A DNA stretch of 40,458 bases from Sphingomonas jeddahensis (GCF_001981525.1 NZ_MPSB01000018.1:1-40458), one strand, 5' to 3'; counted from the stretch's first letter, positions 18,248 through 28,610 are shown. The notes: generated from the sequence alone by a model not told the origin. Translations and numbers: made by a program.

Positions 18248-19497
18248 GCGGCGCGTCGCCAACGATCGCGGGCGTGTTGGCCGCCGATCTGTGCAGCGGC
18301 TGCGGGCTGTGCGCCGGTGTCTCCGCCGGAGCGATCGACATGCGGATGCAGGCTCCCGGCTTCGCGCGCCCGGTGCAGCACCGCCCGATCTCGCTTGGCA
18401 TGGAGGCGCGGATCGCGGGCAGTTGTCCCGGCCGAGTGGTGGCGCCATGGTCGCCATCGCCACGTCGCCACCCTTATTGGGGCCCATGGCGCGAGACGCT
18501 GACCGGCGCCGCGGCCGATCCCGCCGTCCGTTTCGCGGGCGCATCAGGCGGTGCGCTGTCGGCGCTGCTGATCCATGCGCTCAGCAGCGGGCTGGTCGAT
18601 CGGGTGCTCCACGTCGAGGCCGATCCGGCGCAGCCGACCGGCAACCGCATCCGCTGGTCGCGCAGCCGTGCGGAGGTGCTGGCCGGGGCAGGGTCGCGCT
18701 ACGCACCATCCTCTCCGCTCGCCGCAATCGACGAGGCTTTGGGGGAGGGCGGGCAGTTCGCCTTCGTCGGCAAGCCATGCGACGTCTCCGCGTTGCGCCG
18801 ATTGGGCCGCTACGATCCCCGCGTCGCAGCCCATGTGCCGATCATCCTGTCCTTCTTCTGCGGCGGCCTGCCCAGCGAGTCTGGCGCACATGACGTGATC
18901 CGCGCAATGGCGCTTGATCCCGATGCCGTCACTGACTTCCGCTACCGGGGCGAGGGCTGGCCCGGTCTGACGGTCGCCCGTACCGCCGACGGCGCTCAGG
19001 CCGAGATGTCCTATGCCGACAGCTGGGGAGGCCATCTCAGCAAGGCGGTTCAGTTCCGCTGCAAGATCTGCCCCGATGCGGTAGGCGGCGCCGCCGACAT
19101 AGCGTGCGCCGATGCCTGGTATGGCGATGCGAACGGCTATCCGTTGTTCGAGGAACAGGACGGCCGCAGCCTGATCATGACGCGCACCCCAGCGGGCGAG
19201 GCGCTGCTGCGTGCGGCGCAAGCCGCCGGCGCGATCGACACGGCCCACCTCGCCATTGCCGAGGTCGAGCGGATGCAGCCCGCGCAGGCCCAGCGCAAAC
19301 GCATGATCGCCGCCCGCACCACCGGCGTCCGCGCCGCGCTCCAGCCGGTGCCACGCATGCGCGACCTAGATGTCGCCCGCGCGGCCCGCAACGGCCGGCT
19401 CTATGACACGGGCCATAACCTGCTCGGCACCATGCGCAGGGTCTGGCAGCGGCGCTGGCGAAGCCGCATGGCGCGCCCTGTCAGCGTCGGCCGATGA
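18244..19497 (+). CDS. Coenzyme F420 hydrogenase/dehydrogenase beta-subunit family protein (FrhB-like)
   Basis: 417 residues, GTG start. The N-terminus carries one iron-sulfur set, C17-x2-C20-x2-C23 with a fourth Cys at 61 (SCPG). Then come FAGASGGALSALLIHAL, FVGKPCDVSALRRLGR, SFFCGGLPS, FRYRGEGWPG and FRCKICPDAVGGAADIACAD, all typical of the FrhB N- and C-terminal domains. In bacteria lacking F420 such proteins commonly sit beside polysaccharide pyruvyl transferases, as here, and are thought to be flavin/Fe-S oxidoreductases acting on polysaccharide precursors; the exact reaction is unknown. It overlaps the genes on both sides by four bases. Confidence 0.85.
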   Translation: MSGASPTIAGVLAADLCSGCGLCAGVSAGAIDMRMQAPGFARPVQHRPISLGMEARIAGSCPGRVVAPWSPSPRRHPYWGPWRETLTGAAADPAVRFAGASGGALSALLIHALSSGLVDRVLHVEADPAQPTGNRIRWSRSRAEVLAGAGSRYAPSSPLAAIDEALGEGGQFAFVGKPCDVSALRRLGRYDPRVAAHVPIILSFFCGGLPSESGAHDVIRAMALDPDAVTDFRYRGEGWPGLTVARTADGAQAEMSYADSWGGHLSKAVQFRCKICPDAVGGAADIACADAWYGDANGYPLFEEQDGRSLIMTRTPAGEALLRAAQAAGAIDTAHLAIAEVERMQPAQAQRKRMIAARTTGVRAALQPVPRMRDLDVARAARNGRLYDTGHNLLGTMRRVWQRRWRSRMARPVSVGR

Positions 19498-20753
19498 TGT
19501 GTGGGCAAACAAGCCGCGCGCGCATTGGAGCGTTCGCGCTGGCGACCATCATCGCCCCCGCCGCGGCACAAGCGCAGATCTCGGCCAGCCCGAGCCGCAC
19601 GTTCGACACGCCCGAGCGCGCCATTACCATCGCGGTGTCGAACGATCTTTTATATGACACGAACGTCGCGCGGGGCAGTGACGACGCCGCCATCCTCCGC
19701 CGGATCAAGAAGGAGGACGTCAGGGTCTCGCCCTCAGTGACGGCCGACATCATCCTGCCACGCGGGCGCGTGCTGTTCACGTTGCGCGGCACCATCGGTC
19801 AGGATCTTTACGCCCGCAACACGCGTCTGAACCGCGAACGTGTCGATGTCGCGACGGGCGCCACGCTGCCGCTGGCGCTCTGCACCATTGCGCCTGAAGG
19901 CAGCTTCACGCGCCGCCAGATCGATCTGTTCGATCTCGCCATCGAGCCGCTCGCTCCGGCAGCCTCGGCCAACGCGCAAACAGTGAGGCGAGCCAGAGCA
20001 GCGGTGCATTGCGGCCCGGAGGTCGGCTTTCGTGCCGGTGGCTTCATGGAATATGCCGATACGACGAACAGCAATCCGCTACGCCGCCCGCTTAATGTCC
20101 AGTTCCTCGGCTACGGCAGCGAGATTGCCTTCGCCAGCCCGACAGTGGGCGTGGTCGCCGTGTTCGTCCGCCAAAATGATTTCACCTATGACAATCGCCC
20201 GATCGCCGGATCGTCCGACCCGGCCCGCTTTCGCGTCACCGCCGGAGGGCTGCGGATCGATCGCCGCCTCGGCGCCCGGCTTCAGCTCGTCGGATCGCTG
20301 AGCTACGCCGATGTCGCGATGCCCCGCGCGCTTCGGGGTGACCGCGAGCTCGACGGACTGAACTGGAGCCTCGCCGCCACGCTCCGCCTGGGCGATCGCT
20401 TACTGCTAGCGGCGGACAGTGAGCGTGCGATCGAGGGTTCGCCGGGCTTCCTCGCCAATTTCGTTCGCAGAACCAGCTCCGGCGGCTCGCTGACCTATGC
20501 CTTCTCGCCGTTGGTCCATCTGGGCGCCTCCCTGTCGCGCCGCGAGCGCAAGTTCCAGCTTGCCCCGACACAGCCGGTGCCGGCAATCACCGCCGACACG
20601 ATCGATGAGGCCCGGCTATGGCTCGATTATCAGCGTCAGCCGATCCGATTGCGCTTGAGCGCCGCCTATCAGCAGCGCGACGCCGATCGCGACCTGTACG
20701 ATTACCGCGCAACGCTGGTCACGCTGAGCGCCAGCTACGTCTTCAAGCGCTGA
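19494..20753 (+). CDS. Outer-membrane beta-barrel protein linked to exopolysaccharide genes
   Basis: 419 residues with a signal peptide (about 1-28, ending AAAQAQ) and many alternating strands ending in aromatic or charged residues, for example LLYDTNVARG, GRVLFTLRGTIGQDLYAR, LQLVGSLSYADVAM, LNWSLAATLRLGDRLLLAAD and a last strand LVTLSASYVFKR. This is the pattern of the putative beta-barrel porin 2 type outer-membrane proteins found in exopolysaccharide loci. It could be part of polymer export or anchoring. Its ATG overlaps the stop of the FrhB-like gene (ATGA, 19494-19497). Its stop is only four bases from the stop of the convergent gene at 20758. Confidence 0.78.
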   Translation: MMCGQTSRARIGAFALATIIAPAAAQAQISASPSRTFDTPERAITIAVSNDLLYDTNVARGSDDAAILRRIKKEDVRVSPSVTADIILPRGRVLFTLRGTIGQDLYARNTRLNRERVDVATGATLPLALCTIAPEGSFTRRQIDLFDLAIEPLAPAASANAQTVRRARAAVHCGPEVGFRAGGFMEYADTTNSNPLRRPLNVQFLGYGSEIAFASPTVGVVAVFVRQNDFTYDNRPIAGSSDPARFRVTAGGLRIDRRLGARLQLVGSLSYADVAMPRALRGDRELDGLNWSLAATLRLGDRLLLAADSERAIEGSPGFLANFVRRTSSGGSLTYAFSPLVHLGASLSRRERKFQLAPTQPVPAITADTIDEARLWLDYQRQPIRLRLSAAYQQRDADRDLYDYRATLVTLSASYVFKR

Positions 20754-20757
20754 ACCC

Positions 20758-20958
20758 TTAGCGAAGCCGCCGCGCCACCAGGATCAGCAGCAGCCCGGCC
20801 ACCGCCACAGCAGCGCCGCGATCGGCCCAGACGCGCTGGTCCAGCATGAAGCTCGACCGCGGCCAGTTCACATAGCCCAGCCCCTGGCCGATGAAGAGCA
20901 GGCCGATAAGCGCAAGCGCAGCGCCCAGTGCCACCAGCACCGGGCGCCACCGCCGCAT
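20758..20958 (-). CDS. Small membrane protein, two predicted helices
   Basis: 66 residues beginning MRRWRPVLVALGAALALIGLL and ending VAVAGLLLILVARRLR. Two hydrophobic stretches (about 7-27 and 48-62) flank a polar loop NWPRSSFMLDQRVWADRG. The ATG lies one base after the gltA stop, so it is likely the third gene of the gltX-gltA transcript. I do not recognise a family. The length and clean two-helix pattern favour a real small inner-membrane protein. Confidence 0.55.
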   Translation of the reverse strand: MRRWRPVLVALGAALALIGLLFIGQGLGYVNWPRSSFMLDQRVWADRGAAVAVAGLLLILVARRLR

Positions 20959-20959
20959 G

Positions 20960-22240
20960 TCAGCGCTGGCCGACGGGCACGTAATCCCGCGCGGTCGGGC
21001 CGGTGTAGAGCTGGCGCTGACGGCCGATCTTCTGGTCCGGATCGGTGATCATCTCGTTCCACTGCGCGACCCAGCCGACGGTCCGGGCGAGCGCGAACAG
21101 CACGGTGAACATCGACGTCGGGAAGCCGATCGCCGAGAGGATCACGCCCGAATAGAAATCGACGTTCGGGAACAGCTTCTTCTCGATGAAGTAATCGTCA
21201 CTGAGCGCCAGCTCTTCCAGCCGCAGCGCGGTCTCGAACAGCGGATCGTTGACCTTCAGCGCGTCGAACACCTCGCGCACCGTCTTCTGCATCACCGTCG
21301 CGCGCGGATCGTAATTCTTGTACACGCGGTGGCCGAAGCCCATCAGGCGGAACGGATCGTTCTTGTCCTTGGCGCGGGCGATGAACTCCGGAATGCGATC
21401 CGGCGTGCCGATCTCCTGAAGCATGTTGAGCGCCGCTTCGTTGGCGCCGCCATGCGCCGGGCCCCAGAGGCAAGCGATGCCCGCCGCGATGCAGGCGAAC
21501 GGGTTCGCGCCCGACGAACCGGCAAGCCGCACCGTCGAGGTGGAGGCGTTCTGCTCGTGATCGGCGTGGAGGATGAAGATCCGGTCCATCGCCTTTTCGA
21601 CCGCCGGGTTCACCTCGTAAGGCTCGGCCGGCACGCCAAAGGTCATCTTCAGGAAATTGCCGGTGTAGCTCAGCGAATTGTCCGGATACTGGAACGGCTG
21701 CCCGATGCTATACTTGTACGCCATCGCCGCGATCGTCGGCATCTTGGCGATCAGCCGGTGCGACGCGATCGTGCGCTGCGTGGGATCATGGATGTCGGTC
21801 GAATCGTGGTAGAAGGCCGAAAGCGCGCCGACCACGCCGCACAGGATCGCCATCGGGTGCGCATCGCGGCGGAAACCGCGGAAGAAGGTCGCCAGCTGCT
21901 CGTGAACCATCGTGTGGCGCGTGATCGTGTTCTCGAACGTGTTCAGCTCGTCGCCCGACGGCAGTTCGCCGTTGAGCAGGAGATACGCGACCTCCATGAA
22001 GCTCGACTTTTCGGCCAGATCACCGATCGCATAGCCGCGATGAAGCAGCACGCCTTGGTCGCCATCGATATAGGTCAGCTCCGACCGGCACGAGGCGGTC
22101 GAGGTAAAGCCCGGATCATAGGTGAAGGCGCCGGTCTGACCGTACATCTTGCGAATGTCGACCACGTCCGGGCCAACGGTTCCCGACAACACGGGATAGC
22201 CGAAGTCCTTATCCGCGAGGGACAGCTTGGCGTCAGTCAT
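20960..22240 (-). CDS. gltA: Citrate synthase (type II)
   Basis: 426 residues: the TCA-cycle enzyme that joins oxaloacetate and acetyl-CoA. Catalytic residues appear in [12 protein letters not shown] (His), [14 protein letters not shown] (His and the substrate Arg) and [10 protein letters not shown] (Asp). The N-terminal strand domain (about 1-60, [19 protein letters not shown]) is that of the hexameric type II enzymes of Gram-negative bacteria, normally inhibited by NADH. The ATG at 22240 lies inside the end of gltX (8-base overlap). Confidence 0.96.
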   Translation of the reverse strand: MTDAKLSLADKDFGYPVLSGTVGPDVVDIRKMYGQTGAFTYDPGFTSTASCRSELTYIDGDQGVLLHRGYAIGDLAEKSSFMEVAYLLLNGELPSGDELNTFENTITRHTMVHEQLATFFRGFRRDAHPMAILCGVVGALSAFYHDSTDIHDPTQRTIASHRLIAKMPTIAAMAYKYSIGQPFQYPDNSLSYTGNFLKMTFGVPAEPYEVNPAVEKAMDRIFILHADHEQNASTSTVRLAGSSGANPFACIAAGIACLWGPAHGGANEAALNMLQEIGTPDRIPEFIARAKDKNDPFRLMGFGHRVYKNYDPRATVMQKTVREVFDALKVNDPLFETALRLEELALSDDYFIEKKLFPNVDFYSGVILSAIGFPTSMFTVLFALARTVGWVAQWNEMITDPDQKIGRQRQLYTGPTARDYVPVGQR

Positions 22241-23684
22241 TGTTCTCGTCCTTCCCCTGGGCGGCCGTTTGATCCGCGGCATGATCGGCAATGCGGGCAA
22301 GACTTTCGTCCCGACCAAGCAACGCGAGCACATCGAAGATTCCGGGAGAGGTCCGGCGGCCGGTGAGTGCGGCACGGAGCGGCTGGGCGACCTGGCCGAG
22401 CTTCAAGCCCTGCGCTTCGGCGACCTGCCGCACCGCTTCTTCGAGCGCCTCCGTATCCCACTGGCCCACGGCGTCAAGCGCGGCGTGAACCTTCGCCAGC
22501 GTCGCTGGAGCCTCGCCGGAGAGAAGCGCTTCCGCATCGGCCGCGATCGGCAACGGACGAGCAACGAACAGGAAACCCGTGCCGTCCGCGAGTTCGTTGA
22601 GATTGGCGGCGCGCGGCTTAAGCGCGGGCATAGCGGCGGCGATCAGCGCGCGGCGCGAGTCGTCGGCATTCAGCCCGAGTTTGGCGGCGACCAGATCGGC
22701 CAACCGCGCATCGTCGGCGCTCCGGATATAATGGCCGTTGAGGTTCTCGAGCTTCTTGAGATCGAAGCGCGACGGCGACTTGCCGACTCCCGACAGGTCG
22801 AACCATTCGATCGCCTGCTCGCGGCTGATGATCTCATTGTCGCCATAGCCCCAACCGAGCCGCAGCAGATAGTTGTCGAGCGCCTCGGGCAGGATGCCCA
22901 GCTCGTCGCGATACGCCTCGATCCCCACCGCGCCATGCCGCTTGGAGAGCTTCGCGCCGTCGCTGCCATGGATCAGCGGGATGTGGGCGTACACCGGCTC
23001 ACGCCATCCCATGGCCTTGATGATTGGCAGCTGGCGGAAAGCGTTGTTGAGATGGTCGTCGCCGCGAATGATGTGCGTGACGCCCATGTCGTGGTCGTCA
23101 ACCACCACCGCCAGCATGTACGTCGGCGTCCCGTCGGAGCGCAGCAGGACCAGGTCGTCCAGCTCGGCATTCTGCACCGTCACCGATCCCTGAACGCGAT
23201 CCTCGATCGTCGTCGCGCCCTCGGTCGGCGCCTTCAGACGGACGACAAAACTCGCACTCGGATCGTTGTTCTGGCGGTCACGCCAGGGCGAGCGGATGCG
23301 CAGCGGCTGCTTGTTCGCCTGCGCCTCGGCGCGCATTGCGTCGATCTCTTCCGCCGTCATGTAACAGCGATAGGCGGCGCCTGCCGCGATCATCGCCTCC
23401 GCCACTTCGGCGTGGCGTGCGGCGCGGGTGGATTGGAACACCTCCTCGCCGTCCCAATCGAGCCCCAGCCAGCGCATGCCCGACAGGATCGCGTCGATCG
23501 CGGGCTGCGTCGAGCGCGCGCGATCGGTATCCTCGATGCGCAGCAGGAACTTGCCGCCGTGATGGCGCGCATACAGCAGGTTGAACAGCGCGGTGCGTGC
23601 GCCGCCGAGATGCAGGAACCCCGTCGGCGACGGGGCAAAACGAGTGACGACACCGGGGTCGCGGGTTTCGGTGGTTGCGCTCAA
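22233..23684 (-). CDS. gltX: Glutamyl-tRNA synthetase
   Basis: About 483 residues, class I aminoacyl-tRNA synthetase charging tRNA-Glu. The HIGH motif reads [20 protein letters not shown] and the KMSKS motif reads [20 protein letters not shown] and [10 protein letters not shown] are family-specific. No ATG begins the frame in a sensible place: the family start (x-S-A-T-T-E-T-R) corresponds to TTG at 23684, with GGGAG nine bases upstream, so I choose TTG. Another in-frame TTG lies at 23723 but would overlap the divergent comEC start. gltX overlaps gltA, and comEC starts 30 bases away on the other strand, so both promoters must overlap coding sequence. Confidence 0.93.
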   Translation of the reverse strand: MSATTETRDPGVVTRFAPSPTGFLHLGGARTALFNLLYARHHGGKFLLRIEDTDRARSTQPAIDAILSGMRWLGLDWDGEEVFQSTRAARHAEVAEAMIAAGAAYRCYMTAEEIDAMRAEAQANKQPLRIRSPWRDRQNNDPSASFVVRLKAPTEGATTIEDRVQGSVTVQNAELDDLVLLRSDGTPTYMLAVVVDDHDMGVTHIIRGDDHLNNAFRQLPIIKAMGWREPVYAHIPLIHGSDGAKLSKRHGAVGIEAYRDELGILPEALDNYLLRLGWGYGDNEIISREQAIEWFDLSGVGKSPSRFDLKKLENLNGHYIRSADDARLADLVAAKLGLNADDSRRALIAAAMPALKPRAANLNELADGTGFLFVARPLPIAADAEALLSGEAPATLAKVHAALDAVGQWDTEALEEAVRQVAEAQGLKLGQVAQPLRAALTGRRTSPGIFDVLALLGRDESLARIADHAADQTAAQGKDENND

Positions 23685-23713
23685 GCGCGCTAGCTCCCAG
23701 GCTGGAATTCGAC

Positions 23714-25924
23714 ATGGCGACAACGGCCGCGCCCGCCCCTAGCATGCACCTTCCGGCGCGACAAACCGCGTCGTCGCGGCTCGAATCGTGGCTGGAGGCG
23801 GAGCGCGATCAGCTGCCCTTGTGGTTGCCCGTGGCGATCGGGGCCGGGGTTACGGCGTGGTTCGTCCTGCCCGATCCGCTCGCCTGGCGCGCGGCGCTGA
23901 TGGGGGCCGCGGCGATCGCGCTGTTTGCCCTGGCGGCGGCGCGGGGAGGGCGCGCGGCCCGCGCCGCGGCGATCGGCGCGATCGCCTTTGCGCTTGGGCT
24001 CTCGATCATCTGGTTCCGGGCGGATCGCGCCGCTGCGCCGGTGCTCACGCGGCCGATGGTGGTGCAGCTCCAAGCTAAGGTCGAGGATGTCGATCCGCTG
24101 CCCGCGCGCGGTCTCGTGCGGGTGCGGCTCGTCGATCTGCAATGGGAAGGCCGCGCCCCCGATCCGGCGCCGACGCGGGTCCGGGTCAATGTCGCCGATC
24201 GCGACGCGCCAGCCGGGCTGGTCCCCAATGCCACGATCCGCTTGCGCGCCCGCTTGATGCCGCCAGCCGCGCCTGCGGTGCCCGGCGCCTATGATTTCGC
24301 GCGCGTCGCCTGGTTCGCCGGGATCGGCGCCACTGGCCGTGCGCTCGGGCCGGTGGCGATCACCGCCGGCGGCGACCCCACGGAGCCGCTGCGCAACCGC
24401 CTGTCGCGCCACATCCAGTCCCGGCTCGAGGGCAGCGCCGGCGGCATCGCCGCGGCGCTCGCCACCGGCGACGTCGGGGGCATCCTGGAGGAGGATCAGG
24501 AGGCGATGCGCAGCTCCGGCCTCGCGCATCTGCTGTCGGTCAGCGGCCTGCACATCACTGCCGCCGTCGGCCTGACTATGCTTCTCGCCAGCCGCATTCT
24601 CGCCCTCAACATGCGCCTCGCGCTCACCGGGCGCGTGCCGCTGATCGCCGCCGGGATCGCCGCGCTGGTCGCAGTCGGCTATACCTTGCTGACGGGCAGC
24701 GAGGTGCCCACCATCCGCAGCTGCATCGCCGCGCTTTTGGTGCTCGCCGCCATGGCGATCGGGCGCGAGGCGCTGACGCTTCGCCTCGTCGCGACCGGCG
24801 CGCTGGTGGTGTTGCTGTTATGGCCCGAGTCGGTGGTTGGCCCGAGCTTTCAGCTATCCTTCGCCGCCGTGACCGCGATCATCGCGCTTGCCGAGCATCC
24901 GCGCGTCCGTGGCTGGTTCGCCCCGCGCGAAGAAGGCTGGCCCGCCCGGCTGATGCGCGGCGCGGCCTCGCTGCTGCTCACGGGCATCGCGGTGGAGCTC
25001 GCGCTGCTGCCCATCGCGGTGTTCCATTTCCACAAGGCCGGCATCTACGGCGCGCTCGCCAACATCGTCGCCATTCCGCTCACCACCTTTGTCATCATGC
25101 CGCTGGAGGCGGTGGCGCTGGTCCTCGACGCCGCCGGGCTCGGCTGGCCGGTCTGGTGGCTCACCGATCAGGCGCTCGCGCTGCTGTTGTGGATCGCGCA
25201 TGTCACGGCCGCAGCGCCCGGTGCGGTGACGGCGCTGCCCGCCATGCCGCGCGGCGCCTTCGCACTGATGGCGGCAGGCGGCTTGTGGCTGGCCCTGTGG
25301 CGAACGCGCTGGCGGTGGCTCGGGCTGGTGCCGCTGGCGATCGGCGCGTGCTGGGCACTGGTAACGCCGGCACCCGCTGTGCTGGTGACGGGTGACGGCC
25401 GCCATGTCGGCATTAGGCTGGAAGACGGTCGAGTCGCGCTCCTGCGCGACCGCACGGGCGATTATGCGCGCAACATGCTCGCCGAAAACGGCGGTGCGGA
25501 TGGCGATCCCGTTGCCTTGTCCGAACAATCCGGCGCGCGATGCAGCCGCGATCTGTGCCGCGTCGATCTCACCGCCAAAGGCCGCCGTTGGCGCCTGCTC
25601 GCCACGCGCAGCACCTATCTTGTTCCCGCCGGTGAGCTGATCGCCGCTTGCCGTGCCGCCGACATCGTCGTCAGCGAGCGCCGCCTGCCGCGCGGCTGCA
25701 CCCCGCGCTGGCTCCGGCTCGACCGCCACACGCTGCGCCAGACCGGCGGCGTCGCCGTGACGCTCGCCACCGGCGGAGTGGTGACGGTGTACCGTCCCGG
25801 CGACCAGCATCCGTGGGTGAGGGCAGCGAAAGCCGCTGCCCGAACCGGAACGCACCGGCGCACGAGCAACCAGCGCGGCCAAGCCAGAATCCGAGTGTCA
25901 CCGCCACAGCCGCCGTCACCCTGA
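23714..25924 (+). CDS. comEC: ComEC/Rec2 family competence protein (DNA uptake channel)
   Basis: 736 residues. Two N-terminal membrane segments (about 30-100) are followed by an OB-like DUF4131 region (about 110-225), then the Competence domain with the signature [18 protein letters not shown] and about eight more membrane helices ([59 protein letters not shown]). ComEC passes single-stranded DNA across the inner membrane. The C-terminal 170 residues contain [20 protein letters not shown] but no HxHxDH, so the metallo-beta-lactamase nuclease domain of longer ComEC proteins is absent. The last codons and the TGA lie inside a REP-like palindrome, so the extreme C-terminus has been remodelled by the repeat. 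No other competence genes are nearby. Confidence 0.92.
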   Translation: MATTAAPAPSMHLPARQTASSRLESWLEAERDQLPLWLPVAIGAGVTAWFVLPDPLAWRAALMGAAAIALFALAAARGGRAARAAAIGAIAFALGLSIIWFRADRAAAPVLTRPMVVQLQAKVEDVDPLPARGLVRVRLVDLQWEGRAPDPAPTRVRVNVADRDAPAGLVPNATIRLRARLMPPAAPAVPGAYDFARVAWFAGIGATGRALGPVAITAGGDPTEPLRNRLSRHIQSRLEGSAGGIAAALATGDVGGILEEDQEAMRSSGLAHLLSVSGLHITAAVGLTMLLASRILALNMRLALTGRVPLIAAGIAALVAVGYTLLTGSEVPTIRSCIAALLVLAAMAIGREALTLRLVATGALVVLLLWPESVVGPSFQLSFAAVTAIIALAEHPRVRGWFAPREEGWPARLMRGAASLLLTGIAVELALLPIAVFHFHKAGIYGALANIVAIPLTTFVIMPLEAVALVLDAAGLGWPVWWLTDQALALLLWIAHVTAAAPGAVTALPAMPRGAFALMAAGGLWLALWRTRWRWLGLVPLAIGACWALVTPAPAVLVTGDGRHVGIRLEDGRVALLRDRTGDYARNMLAENGGADGDPVALSEQSGARCSRDLCRVDLTAKGRRWRLLATRSTYLVPAGELIAACRAADIVVSERRLPRGCTPRWLRLDRHTLRQTGGVAVTLATGGVVTVYRPGDQHPWVRAAKAAARTGTHRRTSNQRGQARIRVSPPQPPSP

Positions 25925-25946
25925 ACTTGTTTTAGGGTCCACCTAT
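25912..25946 (+). repeat. REP-like palindrome at the end of comEC
   Basis: CGTCACCCTGAACTTGTTTT followed by AGGGTCCACCT: CCCTGAA...TTTTAGGG forms a short imperfect palindrome of the type scattered in sphingomonad genomes (ACCCTGAACTTGTTTCAGGG family as I recall it). It shares the CCCTGA-CTTGT core with the palindrome inside trpC. Confidence 0.55.
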
Positions 25947-26105
25947 TCACAAGCCAAGTCGCGCGGGAAAGCACGGTGAATGCCGAAACAAATTCAGCAT
26001 GATGGCGCCGTATAGAAGGCGACGTTCAAATATGATGCGATCACCACAGCATCGGCGCCGCAGTTCGGCTACACAATTCTTGCACAAACGCGAACGAGGA
26101 CACCC

Positions 26106-26881
26106 TTGTACACCAAGCAAGTCATCGAGGCATATCGCTGGCAACGCGCCCCCTCGGCAACACAATCGTCGAGTTATCGCATGGCCGTATCGTGCTGAAC
26201 CATGCTCATCCGGACGTTTGGGACGCTAATCACCTTGACGCCGTAAAGGCCGAACACCCGCAAGATGTCGATGCACTGCTGGAGAGCATGGAACGCCACC
26301 TCGCACACACGCCTTGGCGGGTAGTGCACACCGATCCCTTCACGCCGGAACCATTCACGGCCCGTCTCGCGCTCGACGGCTATGTCGAACAGCCCGCCGT
26401 CATCCAGATGGTTCTGGACGGCCCACTTGAAGCGCCGGCCGGGAAAGATCGTGCCTGTCAGGACGGAGGCAGATTGGGCAACCCTCGCCGCGCTGGTGCG
26501 ACGCGATCCGCGGAAGGTGCGCGAACAGGTGGCAAGCTGCTATCACCGGAACTAAGCGCGTCGATCGTCGTCGCTTATCGAGCCAAGGATGGCCCGTATC
26601 GCTTTCACCTCGTCCAAATAGGCGACCAAGCCGTCGCTTATGGTGCGCTTGCCGTCGCACCATCAGGCGCCGGCATGATCGAGGATCTTTTCACACTCCC
26701 TGCCTTCCGGAGGCGCGGTGTCGCGTCCGCGCTGATCGCCCACTTCACGGCGGACCTTGCGGCGCGGCAATGCGCCTGCGTGTTCCTGGGCGCTATCGTT
26801 GGCGACAGGGCTCGCCGCCTTTACGCGAAACTTGGTTTTCGCCCTTTGATGCTCACGCGATGCTGGGTGCGTCGCGGGTGA
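26106..26881 (+). pseudogene. GNAT-family N-acetyltransferase gene with probable frameshifts
   Basis: The C-terminal 100 residues are a clear GNAT domain: FHLVQIGDQAVAYGALAV, then MIEDLFTLPAFRRRGVASAL (acetyl-CoA-binding R-x-x-G-x-A) and LYAKLGFRP. The open frame starts at GTG 26192. However, an N-terminal piece YTKQVIEAYRWQRA with a TTG start (26106) and good AGGA lies in another frame and joins GNTIVELSHGRIVLNHAHPD in the main frame across a C5 run at 26149-26153. In the middle the main frame reads unlike protein (KDRACQDGGRLGNPRRAGA), while the other frame there reads PVRTEADWATLAALVRRD before AEGARTGGKLLSPE resumes in the main frame. This fits three single-base indels (-1, +1, -1). A 229-residue product from 26192 may still be made. 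True decay and sequencing error are both possible. Confidence 0.6.
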
Positions 26882-26899
26882 GGGCCAATTTCCATTGGC

Positions 26900-27595
26900 T
26901 TAGCCACCCACGCTGGAGCGAGGCTCTTCCGTAAGGTCGAGCATCTCGATCCGCGGCGTGGGAGATCGGACCGGCTTGGGCGAACCGGAGTCGATGTAAA
27001 GGTTGGCCGTCCGGTGTAGCGCTCGACTGGTAATTGCCGCATCGTCAACGGCGCGTAGCGGCGCGCCTTGATCCCCTCCAGCACGCCCGCCACCCAAAAG
27101 TCCTTCAACGTTTCGCTTTGCCGCTGCACCCTGGGATCGGACACGCTGCGATCGGGCTCGATCCAGAAGGTGACATCGATCCACTGATCGGCACGATAAG
27201 GCTCATATACGCCACTGGTCGCGTTTGCCCTGCCAGGTCGCCTTTTCGGTTCGAGCAATGGCGCATGCAGCAGCAGCGGGCGCTCGGTCGGCGCGATCTC
27301 CTGGCTGGCGATCAGCCGGTCGATCGCTCCCTCGTCGCCCGTCGCTTCGGCAAGTTGTGCCGCGATCAACAGTCCCGCCTTTCGGAATGGCGCCATTTCA
27401 GGTCCGCCGGCGGCCTGAAGGTGGCGTCGGCGATGCTGACGGTCATGTCCTCCGCCGGCGAGCAGCGCCGCGCCAGGGAGTCGGCCAAGGCCTTGCCGGT
27501 CTGCTCAAGGGGGCGGGCGTTGACAATGATTGGTGAGCGATCGCAGGCGCAGCCGGAGCCATCGCCTGGAGCAACAACGAAAGCGCTGCGATCAT
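26900..27595 (-). pseudogene. Broken gene for an exported protein with TonB-C-like region
   Basis: Pieces of one protein follow each other in different frames on the minus strand. A signal-peptide-like start MIAALSLLLQAMAPAAPAIA (ATG 27595, AGG before it) is followed, past a G5 run at 27509-27513, by LEQTGKALADSLARRCSPAE and DMTVSIADATFRPPADLKWR in a second frame. In a third frame come KAGLLIAAQLAEATGDEGAI to VYEPYRADQWIDVTFWIEPD and LEGIKARRYAPL. In a fourth context LYIDSGSPKPVRSPTPRIEM ends LDLTEEPRSSVGG with TAA at 26900. At least three frameshifts are needed. The DVTFWIEPD...SDPRV part resembles the TonB C-terminal-type domain of tetratricopeptide/energy-transducer-like proteins; identity is uncertain. 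It faces the GNAT gene end to end. Confidence 0.6.
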
Positions 27596-27930
27596 CCTGG
27601 GGCGACTCCGCTCTCCTGTATCAACGCACAGCCAATCGCGCTTCTCGGTCGCGGTCAACCGACGGCTGCTCGGATCGGTAGCATCCCCGCCGCGCATCGG
27701 ATCGATGCACGATCAGCTTGATCCGTTCGCCCGAGTTGACCGCAGCCTTGCCCCAAGCGCATGCTTCGCCCGGCAGTCGAAGCGGGCATGTTCCTGTTTG
27801 ACACCTCAACAAGCCTGGGGCGAACGGAGCCAGCGGCTCCAGTGCACCAAAAGTCGCTCAGCAATACCCGACACGTGACCCAGCGTGCGCTGCTCAACCA
27901 ACCCCGCCGGTCGCCGAGGTGCGACGGGCC
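27596..27930. other. Gene-free stretch upstream of the broken gene, with a decayed REP copy
   Basis: No convincing gene on either strand. Minus-strand fragments exist, but none resembles a family I know. Bases 27803-27829 (CTCAACAAGCCTGGGGCGAACGG core) match the palindrome in trpC at about 19 of 24 positions and so look like an eroded REP element. Confidence 0.45.
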
Positions 27931-28593
27931 TCAGGAATAGCGCCGCAGGATCCCCGCCAGCTTGCCCTGCACCCGAACCTGCGCCGGCGCATAGCGCTGC
28001 GGATCATAGGAGCGGTTCGCCGGGTCGAGCCGGATCATTGCGCCCTCGCGCCGGAAGTACTTCAGCGTCGCTTCGCTATCCTCGATCAGCGCCACCACGA
28101 TTTCGCCGTCGCGCGCCACTTCCTGCTTGCGGATCAGCGCGAAGTCGCCGTCCAGGATGCCGGCCTCGACCATTGAATCGCCTGCCACTTCCAGCGCGAA
28201 ATGCTCGCCTGCGCCCAGCAAGGCGGCGGGAACGGGAAGGCTGGTCGATCCCTCGAACGCTTCGATCGGCACGCCGGCAGCGATGCGACCGTGCAGCGGC
28301 ACTTCGACCACGTCGTTGGCCGGCTCCGGCAGTGCGCGGGGTGGGACCGTGGTCACTGCGGCGGCGTGATCCTCCGCCCGCTCCGGCACCTTGAGCACCT
28401 CAAGCGCGCGGGCGCGATTGGGGAGGCGACGCAGAAAGCCGCGCTCTTCCAGCGCGGAGATCAGGCGATGGACGCCGGACTTGGACTTGAGGTCAAGCGC
28501 ATCCTTCATCTCCTCGAAAGAAGGCGAAACGCCGGTCTCCGCCAGGCGATCGTTGATGAAACAGATCAGCTCGTGCTGCTTCCTCGTGAGCAT
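27931..28593 (-). CDS. lexA: SOS repressor LexA
   Basis: 220 residues: N-terminal winged helix (1-65, [20 protein letters not shown] ... [15 protein letters not shown]) and C-terminal S24 peptidase domain. The self-cleavage site is Ala106-Gly107 in GRIAAGVP; the catalytic Ser140 is in AGDSM and Lys178 in EATLKYF. LexA represses DNA-repair genes until RecA filaments trigger its cleavage. The linker (about 68-95) is long and Ala/Pro-rich, as in other alphaproteobacteria. Its own operator of three GAAC half-sites lies 18-43 bases upstream, so it is autoregulated. moeA ends 57 bases upstream on the same strand. Confidence 0.96.
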   Translation of the reverse strand: MLTRKQHELICFINDRLAETGVSPSFEEMKDALDLKSKSGVHRLISALEERGFLRRLPNRARALEVLKVPERAEDHAAAVTTVPPRALPEPANDVVEVPLHGRIAAGVPIEAFEGSTSLPVPAALLGAGEHFALEVAGDSMVEAGILDGDFALIRKQEVARDGEIVVALIEDSEATLKYFRREGAMIRLDPANRSYDPQRYAPAQVRVQGKLAGILRRYS

Positions 28594-28610
28594 CGCATCA
28601 TCTCCGCCGC

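Noticed and set aside
22227..23693. 488-codon open frame antisense to gltX
   Set aside because: gltX on the other strand carries full synthetase motifs; the antisense frame is rich in Arg/Gln/His as expected for a shadow.
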